The notes beneath the pieces are model-generated. The model ran no database searches. It saw nothing but the letters and a program-made list of their open reading frames with translations, and was not told where the DNA came from. A program made the position numbers and the translations under genes. A DNA stretch of 18,389 bases from a bacterium (GTDB lineage Bacteria > Electryoneota > RPQS01), in contig JAHIZR010000413.1 in assembly GCA_018814465.1 (NCBI GenBank), positions 1 through 18,389 of the forward strand, in the 5' to 3' direction. Of the stretch, positions 14,475 to 18,389 are shown piece after piece (within the stretch, counting starts at the first letter, position 1; every line of letters begins with the position of its first letter).

Positions 14475-16007
14475 TTATTTCGATTTAGAGAGGTCGAACA
14501 TTGTTACTCCTTCGATGGAGTAGTTTTTAACGATGGGATCCGACATAAGTTTCAGTTTATTCATGATCCCTTTAATCTTATGCACCTGTTCCTGGATCGT
14601 ATCGAGCGCCATGGTGTCGGATTCAGTGATATCGGCGAGTTTCATTTTCAGGAATTGCGAATAGCCGAGAATGACGCCGAGCGGAGTGTTAATATGATCA
14701 TTGGCCGTCACGGCGGTTTGCGTGATGGCGCGCAGGCGGGCCGATTTAATTTTTTCCGCTTCGAGGGCTTTGACCGGCGTGACATCTCGTTCGACGACGG
14801 AGAAGCCGATAAACTCTCCCAGAGAATTCAGCAATGAGGAATAGGTTGCGGCGACGGGGAATTCTTCGCCGCCTTTTCGTCTGCGCATGACTTCGCTTTC
14901 TGCGAAGGAACCTCTCTGCGAGAGGATTCTGATCACATCACCGGCGTTGCGTTTGAAGTCCGGGGGATTGAGGAATTTGTCGACATTCCGGCCGATAATT
15001 TCTTCGGCGGTATAGCCGTAGGTTTTTTCCGCTCCCTTGTTCCAGATTTTCACAGTCCCGTTCATATCGCAGGAGAAGATCGATTCCTGGCTGTAGTCAA
15101 TCACCATATCGAGGTAATCGCTGACGGAGCGGAGCTTATCGATTTTTTCCTGGATTTGTTCGTGGACACTGCGGAGATTAAACTGCAGCAATCCTTCGCG
15201 GCAGGCTTTCAGCACGGCCATGCCACTGCATGGCTGGAGGATAATGTTATCCGCGCCGGCTTCCATCCAGCGGATATAGTGGGCGGCATCGCCGGGATCG
15301 GCAATGATCGCAATCGATAGTTTGCGGTAATCGTTGCGAATTCCCGCGATGGAAATGCCGTCATTTCCATGCAGCAGTCGAGAATCCAGAATAAGGCATT
15401 GCACCAGTCCGGTGTCCAGCAGCGGCCAGGACTCATCCATGCTGTGTTTCGAATGCAGGGCGGTTTCCGATTCTTCGAATGCTTTCACCGCGATTTGAAG
15501 GAGTTCATCATTTGTCGAGACGAGTAGGGAGTTGCCGCGGCAGTTCATGAGATGCGGTTCGAGCGGATCGGGCTGCAGGATTCCCAGTGCGACTTTCGAG
15601 ATGCGGATCAGGGTATCCGGTTCAGCCGAGGTATGCAGATAGGCGAAGGCCTGCACATCATGGGCGACCTGTTCGGCAACGACATCGAGATACTCGGCTG
15701 TGGTGAGGATCACACGAATCGAATCGGTTCCCTCGGCGATGGGGAGGTTGATAAGACGGCAGAGCTGGAAGCCATCAACGCGGGGCAGATCGACATTAGC
15801 CAGTACGAGCCGAGGGGGATGAATGCGAATCTTTTCGATCACGGCGAGACCATCGCAGACGCATTGAACCGGGATTCCCAGAGCCGTTTGCAGCAGGTCT
15901 TTCATCTGACTTGACAGATCCAGATTGCCGTCAGCCACGAGGATATAGTCAGAGCGATCGCCGGAAGCCGTCGCTTCGAATTCGTTATGTTGATCCGCTG
16001 TATTCAA
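14475..16007 (-). CDS. Atypical signalling protein: two degenerate receivers, PAS and a DHp (HisKA-like) domain, no ATPase domain
   Basis: 510 residues. Residues about 20-142 resemble a receiver (YILVADGNLDLSSQMKDLL) but the phosphoacceptor position is Asn71 (VLANVDLPRVDG) and the conserved Lys is missing. Residues about 158-275 resemble a second receiver (SLLVSTNDELLQIAVKAF, CLILDSRLLHGNDG with an Asp at 208) but the acidic pair and the Lys (Gln258 in IILQPCSG) are altered. A coiled linker (280-300) leads to a PAS domain (about 298-412, ending in ERDVTPVKALEAEK). The last 90 residues are a HisKA-like two-helix domain with H438 in ANDHINTPLGVILGYSQF. The protein ends about 70 residues after this His, so the HATPase domain is absent. 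The TTG start at 16007 is forced by an in-frame upstream TGA, and no clear ribosome site is seen. It follows the REC-HATPase gene by 47 bases. Confidence 0.82.
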   Translation of the reverse strand: MNTADQHNEFEATASGDRSDYILVADGNLDLSSQMKDLLQTALGIPVQCVCDGLAVIEKIRIHPPRLVLANVDLPRVDGFQLCRLINLPIAEGTDSIRVILTTAEYLDVVAEQVAHDVQAFAYLHTSAEPDTLIRISKVALGILQPDPLEPHLMNCRGNSLLVSTNDELLQIAVKAFEESETALHSKHSMDESWPLLDTGLVQCLILDSRLLHGNDGISIAGIRNDYRKLSIAIIADPGDAAHYIRWMEAGADNIILQPCSGMAVLKACREGLLQFNLRSVHEQIQEKIDKLRSVSDYLDMVIDYSQESIFSCDMNGTVKIWNKGAEKTYGYTAEEIIGRNVDKFLNPPDFKRNAGDVIRILSQRGSFAESEVMRRRKGGEEFPVAATYSSLLNSLGEFIGFSVVERDVTPVKALEAEKIKSARLRAITQTAVTANDHINTPLGVILGYSQFLKMKLADITESDTMALDTIQEQVHKIKGIMNKLKLMSDPIVKNYSIEGVTMFDLSKSK

Positions 16008-16040
16008 GTCGATAGATCAGGAGTTTATTTGTAATAGACG

Positions 16041-16074
16041 ATGCTGTTTTTTTATCAAAGGATGAAAACAGCAT
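16041..16074. repeat. 10-bp inverted repeat spanning the stop codon of the REC-HATPase gene
   Basis: ATGCTGTTTT (16041-16050) and AAAACAGCAT (16065-16074) pair perfectly around 14 bases that include the TGA at 16055-16057. No T-tract follows on the minus strand, so it is not a standard terminator. It could protect the mRNA end, attenuate, or couple to the next gene's TTG start at 16007. Confidence 0.45.
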
Positions 16075-16864
16075 GAACCGTTTTATTTTTTTCGCTGAAT
16101 GACAGGCTGTCGGCCAGCGCACGAACGAGCTGCAAACCGGGCGCGCTGCCTCCCGCCGCACTAAATCTGAAATCGCGCGCGGCGATCTGCCAGTTAAAGG
16201 GTTTGCCTGAATCACTCACATCCAGAGCGAGAGAAGCATCGTTTTTCGAGCAAATCAGTCCGTATCGCTGGTCGGCTTGCCGCGCGATGCCGTGTGTCTG
16301 CGCGTTAATGAGCAGTTCCGCAGCGACAACAGGCAGGCGGCGGTTGGCCAGATCGGAGTTGGCGCCCGCGGCGGCGGCGAAGCTGACGAGTTTCGCGATA
16401 TCGTCAGCCGTAAACTGCTGGTCGCCCGTCCATGAAAGTTCCAAAGGCGATTCAGTCATTTCGTCGCCGTTTTTTTCATTTCGAATCGCATGCGACAGCA
16501 GTTCCGAAAGTTTGACCAATTCACTCAGCTCGGCCAGGCTGTACGGTTTATAGAGGATATTCCAGGCGCCGGCTTCCAAGGATTTTGCGAGCAGCTTATC
16601 ATCGACCAAGCCGGTCATCATACAGATAACGGCATCGGGAGAGATCTGAGTCAGCGGTTTGAGTAATTCAATACCTGAGCGGCCAGGCATCATCATGTCG
16701 AGTAGAATAAGATCCGGTTTTACCTCTTTGCAGAGTTCTTCAGCTTTTTCGGTAACGTTAGATATAGTGACATCGTGTCCGAGTGCTTCCAACGCCATAG
16801 CGAGAACGGCGGAAACCTGTTGGTCATCATCAATCATCAGAACACGTGGCATAGGGTATTGCAT
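16055..16864 (-). CDS. Response regulator with RsbW-like HATPase output (REC-HATPase)
   Basis: 269 residues from the ATG at 16864. This start has GGGAG five bases upstream and lies close to the receiver. The in-frame ATG at 16876 lacks such a site, and the frame further upstream runs into a terminator. The receiver (about 5-120) is complete: D12-D14, phosphoacceptor D56 (LILLDMMMP), T84 and K106 (ILYKPYS). After a linker of about 25 residues comes a GHKL ATPase fold (about 150-269) of the small RsbW/SpoIIAB type: N-box with N187 (AAELLINAQTHG), G1 region DVSDSGKPF, and a Gly-rich G2 region GGSAPGLQLVRALADSL. No phosphoaccepting helix lies between the two domains. Known relatives are serine kinases or anti-sigma factors; alternatively it could supply ATPase activity to the DHp-only neighbour. 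First gene of the signalling operon. Confidence 0.85.
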   Translation of the reverse strand: MQYPMPRVLMIDDDQQVSAVLAMALEALGHDVTISNVTEKAEELCKEVKPDLILLDMMMPGRSGIELLKPLTQISPDAVICMMTGLVDDKLLAKSLEAGAWNILYKPYSLAELSELVKLSELLSHAIRNEKNGDEMTESPLELSWTGDQQFTADDIAKLVSFAAAAGANSDLANRRLPVVAAELLINAQTHGIARQADQRYGLICSKNDASLALDVSDSGKPFNWQIAARDFRFSAAGGSAPGLQLVRALADSLSFSEKNKTVHAVFIL

Positions 16865-16924
16865 CCATTCTCCCATGAATAGGGAGGTTGCTTCGATTTT
16901 ATGTGATATTCCGAGGAGAAAGCG

Positions 16925-16939
16925 GCAAGATTCGTACCA
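16925..16939 (-). promoter_or_regulatory. Sigma-54 (-24/-12) promoter candidate of the signalling operon
   Basis: On the minus strand the sequence is TGGTACG-AATC-TTGC, an exact fit to TGGYAYR-N4-TTGC with GG and GC ten bases apart. It starts directly downstream of the T-tract of the upstream terminator. The predicted transcription start is near 16913, about 50 bases before the ATG at 16864. A sigma-54 promoter needs a bacterial enhancer-binding protein; none is encoded in the window. Confidence 0.65.
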
Positions 16940-16941
16940 GG

Positions 16942-16973
16942 AAAAAATAAGCCTTCTCCTATGGAGAAGGCTT
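16942..16973 (-). terminator. Strong intrinsic terminator closing the flagellar gene group
   Basis: An 11-bp perfect stem (AAGCCTTCTCC / GGAGAAGGCTT) with a 3-base loop is followed on the minus strand by TATTTTTT (six T at 16942-16947). It lies 100 bases after the FlgM-like stop codon and separates it from the signalling operon. Confidence 0.9.
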
Positions 16974-17072
16974 GGATGTGATAGACTTAGGGCCTGAGAC
17001 GATCTATCGCTTGCTTGGGAAACGGCAAAAATGACCATTTACCAAGCGTATTATTGTGTTTTTTGCTTGTGC

Positions 17073-17384
17073 TTACCCTGAATACAATTCAAGAATGCCA
17101 TCGGTAGCCTGACCGAGCACATGGTCAGTGCCATAGAAGCCGGACTTGAGCCGCGTCTGAATCTCTGCGGTACGTTCGGGGGACAATTGTGTTTCCCGGC
17201 TGATTTCGCTGTTCTCTGCGATAAGGTTAGTTATTGATAAATTTGATTTTAGAGCAATATCAATACGATCGCCCTGGACTGAAGGGGGAGGAATATTGTT
17301 TTCCTTGACGGTGTCCGGACTATGGGCCGGATTTTCACGAGGGTCCAGACCGGCGATCAGATTTCGGGTTGGTTCAATTCTCAT
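17073..17384 (-). CDS. flgM: Probable FlgM-like anti-sigma-28 factor
   Basis: 103 residues, close to FlgM length. The N-terminal half is polar and proline-rich, as expected of a disordered region. The C-terminal half fits the FlgM pattern: GDRIDIALKSN, then helical sequence with LSPERTAEIQTRLKSGFYGTD, like the family's R-x-x-K-V-x-x-I-K-x-x-I-x-x-G-x-Y-x-V-D core, and a final hydrophobic helix (ATDGILELY). FlgM binds FliA and holds back late flagellar genes until the hook is complete. The location directly after fliD-fliS supports this. Similarity is weak by eye, so it could be another small flagellar protein. Its ATG at 17384 has only a weak ribosome site, but a sigma-54 type promoter stands about 45 bases upstream. 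Confidence 0.5.
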   Translation of the reverse strand: MRIEPTRNLIAGLDPRENPAHSPDTVKENNIPPPSVQGDRIDIALKSNLSITNLIAENSEISRETQLSPERTAEIQTRLKSGFYGTDHVLGQATDGILELYSG

Positions 17385-17427
17385 AATTGGACTCAGAATA
17401 GCTTTAACGTGTTATGTCAATTTACTT

Positions 17428-17444
17428 AGCAACTACTGTGCCAA
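17428..17444 (-). promoter_or_regulatory. Sigma-54 (-24/-12) promoter candidate for the FlgM-like gene
   Basis: On the minus strand TTGGCACA-GTAG-TTGCT matches YTGGYAYR-N4-TTGCW at every defined position, with GG and GC ten bases apart. It lies in the 67-base gap just after the fliS stop codon. The predicted start is near 17417, about 33 bases before the ATG. Confidence 0.65.
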
Positions 17445-17451
17445 TAAGTCG

Positions 17452-17883
17452 TTATAAAACAGGATCGAGCGTCTTTGGTTTGATGTCTTTGTCTTGGAGT
17501 TTCCCCTCCTTAGCCAGCCTGTCGAAAAGTTCCTTCCATGAGGCTCGGATGGTTGTGATCGAATCGGCGATTTGTACGAGCTGTTCCGGGTCGCGGTTTG
17601 TGTTTGCGAGAGTCAGTTTTGTGGACAGGAGATCATAAGTTTTATCCAGATTGGAAACGAGCTCTCCGCCCTGCTGATGATCGAGGGTATTGCGGAGTTC
17701 GGCGATGCAGCTATAGGCGGCATCGACAGCGATTCCTTTTTGTTCCCAGCGTCCGGCGCGCATGTGTTCGGCAGCTTCTCTCGCATAGCGAATCGCTCCG
17801 TCACAAAGCAATAAGACCAGTTGCGGGGTACTACAATGAGAATCGTGTTGCTTATAAATCGTGTGACTCGTGGAAGCTTTCAT
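17452..17883 (-). CDS. fliS: Flagellar export chaperone FliS
   Basis: 143 residues. FliS binds the C-terminus of flagellin in the cytoplasm, prevents early polymerisation and delivers it to the export gate. The family pattern is present along the whole length: an N-terminal Y-K-Q, TPQLVLLLCDGAIRYAREA, an AYSCIAELRNTLDHQQGGELVSNLDKTYDLLSTKL block and the late ANTNRD ... IRASWKELF. It is all-helical with no signal peptide. The C-terminal tail of about 25 residues is charged. It starts five bases after the fliD stop codon, the usual fliD-fliS order, and probably depends on coupling because its own ribosome site is weak. Confidence 0.92.
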   Translation of the reverse strand: MKASTSHTIYKQHDSHCSTPQLVLLLCDGAIRYAREAAEHMRAGRWEQKGIAVDAAYSCIAELRNTLDHQQGGELVSNLDKTYDLLSTKLTLANTNRDPEQLVQIADSITTIRASWKELFDRLAKEGKLQDKDIKPKTLDPVL

Positions 17884-17888
17884 AATGT

Positions 17889-18389
17889 TTAGAGGACTCC
17901 TGCAAGGTAATTGCTTTGATTGCTGAGGCGCGAAAGAGTAGTCTCCAGCGCGGCAAACTGTCTTTTGTATTGGGATTCGATTTCGGTAAGCCTGCGTTCC
18001 CAGGATTCGATTTGCCGGTCGAGGTTTTCGTTTTGAGTCTGGAGGTTCTCCTTGGCGGCTTGAATCGTTCCTTCATCGGGGTCGGAGATGCGGGAAGCTT
18101 CGGACGCGATCATCTGGGAAGCGCCCTTGCCGATACGGATGGTGGTGTTGACGCTGCCGGGACCGGTTCCGGGCGATGTAAAGCCGAGCACCAGTCCTTC
18201 GACGGCAGTCCCTTCCCCGCCATGGATCAGATCACCATCAATCACAGCGGCGACGCCGTTGATCGTGGCCGAGGTCATTTGACCGCTGCCGTCATAGTTA
18301 ACGACAAGCGAGTATTCACCGCCCTGCGTGCTGTTGTTCGTGCCCGCGAGGAAGATTTTACCGTCTTCCGAAGAGAAGGACTCCGTGAA
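17889..18389 (-). CDS. fliD: Flagellar filament cap protein FliD, C-terminal part (5' end outside window)
   Basis: The frame is open to the right edge of the window; 166 residues are visible. FliD caps the growing filament and folds flagellin at the tip. The visible part shows the end of the head domain (DGKIFLAGTNNSTQGGEYSL, then VEGLVLGFTSPGTGPGSVNT, a typical G-L-x-L beta pattern). A long helical tail follows: ENLQTQNENLDRQIESWERR, then QYKRQFAALETTLSRLSNQSNYL. The closing QFAALE-x-x-(I/L)-S-x-L-x-x-Q-S-x-x-L signature is diagnostic for FliD_C. An internal ATG at 18278 is not the start, since coding continues through it. Confidence 0.92.
   Translation of the reverse strand, partial: FTESFSSEDGKIFLAGTNNSTQGGEYSLVVNYDGSGQMTSATINGVAAVIDGDLIHGGEGTAVEGLVLGFTSPGTGPGSVNTTIRIGKGASQMIASEASRISDPDEGTIQAAKENLQTQNENLDRQIESWERRLTEIESQYKRQFAALETTLSRLSNQSNYLAGVL

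Noticed and set aside
17385..17451. Sigma-70-type boxes (TTGACA / TATTCT) in the gap before the FlgM-like gene
   Set aside because: The spacer is only 14 bases; the overlapping sigma-54 pattern fits far better.

Overview
The window looks like a chromosome segment of a flagellated, diderm bacterium from the FCB-like candidate phyla (Zixibacteria, Calditrichaeota, Cloacimonadota and similar). Three things point there: lipopolysaccharide genes (an LptF/LptG permease end and LpxH), secreted proteins with a C-terminal type IX-style sorting domain (PNPFNPST and PNPFNPTT cores), and a flagellar cluster (fliD, fliS, a FlgM-like protein). Base composition looks even throughout, and I see no mobile elements, tRNA, rRNA or CRISPR. 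The exact phylum cannot be fixed from this sequence.

Left part (1-6863): the 3' end of an LptF/LptG permease gene is translationally coupled to a secreted protein with a calcium-loop motif. A Cys-rich secreted protein with a sorting domain follows on the + strand. On the - strand are a small stand-alone fibronectin-III-like secreted protein, an 826-aa multidomain secreted protein with a sorting domain, and a small integral membrane protein.

Middle (7033-11229, + strand): an envelope operon encodes LpxH (lipid A synthesis), a class A penicillin-binding protein overlapping it by one base, and a membrane-anchored coiled-coil protein of unknown function. It ends at a bidirectional terminator shared with the convergent - strand genes.

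Right part (11328-18389, - strand, described in transcription order from the right edge): the fliD end, fliS, a FlgM-like anti-sigma candidate and a strong terminator. Then comes a five-gene signalling operon: REC-HATPase, pseudoREC-pseudoREC-PAS-DHp, a single REC, a REC-PAS-PAS-histidine kinase, and a PAP2 phosphatase.

The most interesting observations concern the right part. Two good matches to the sigma-54 -24/-12 promoter (TGGYAYR-N4-TTGC) sit immediately before the FlgM-like gene and before the signalling operon. The second lies directly behind the terminator of the flagellar genes. This suggests that the signalling cluster belongs to a sigma-54 flagellar regulon. The first two signalling proteins are complementary halves of a histidine kinase: one has an ATPase domain but no phospho-accepting helix, and the other has the helix with a His but no ATPase domain, preceded by two degenerate receivers. 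A split or trans-acting phosphorelay is a reasonable but unproven reading.
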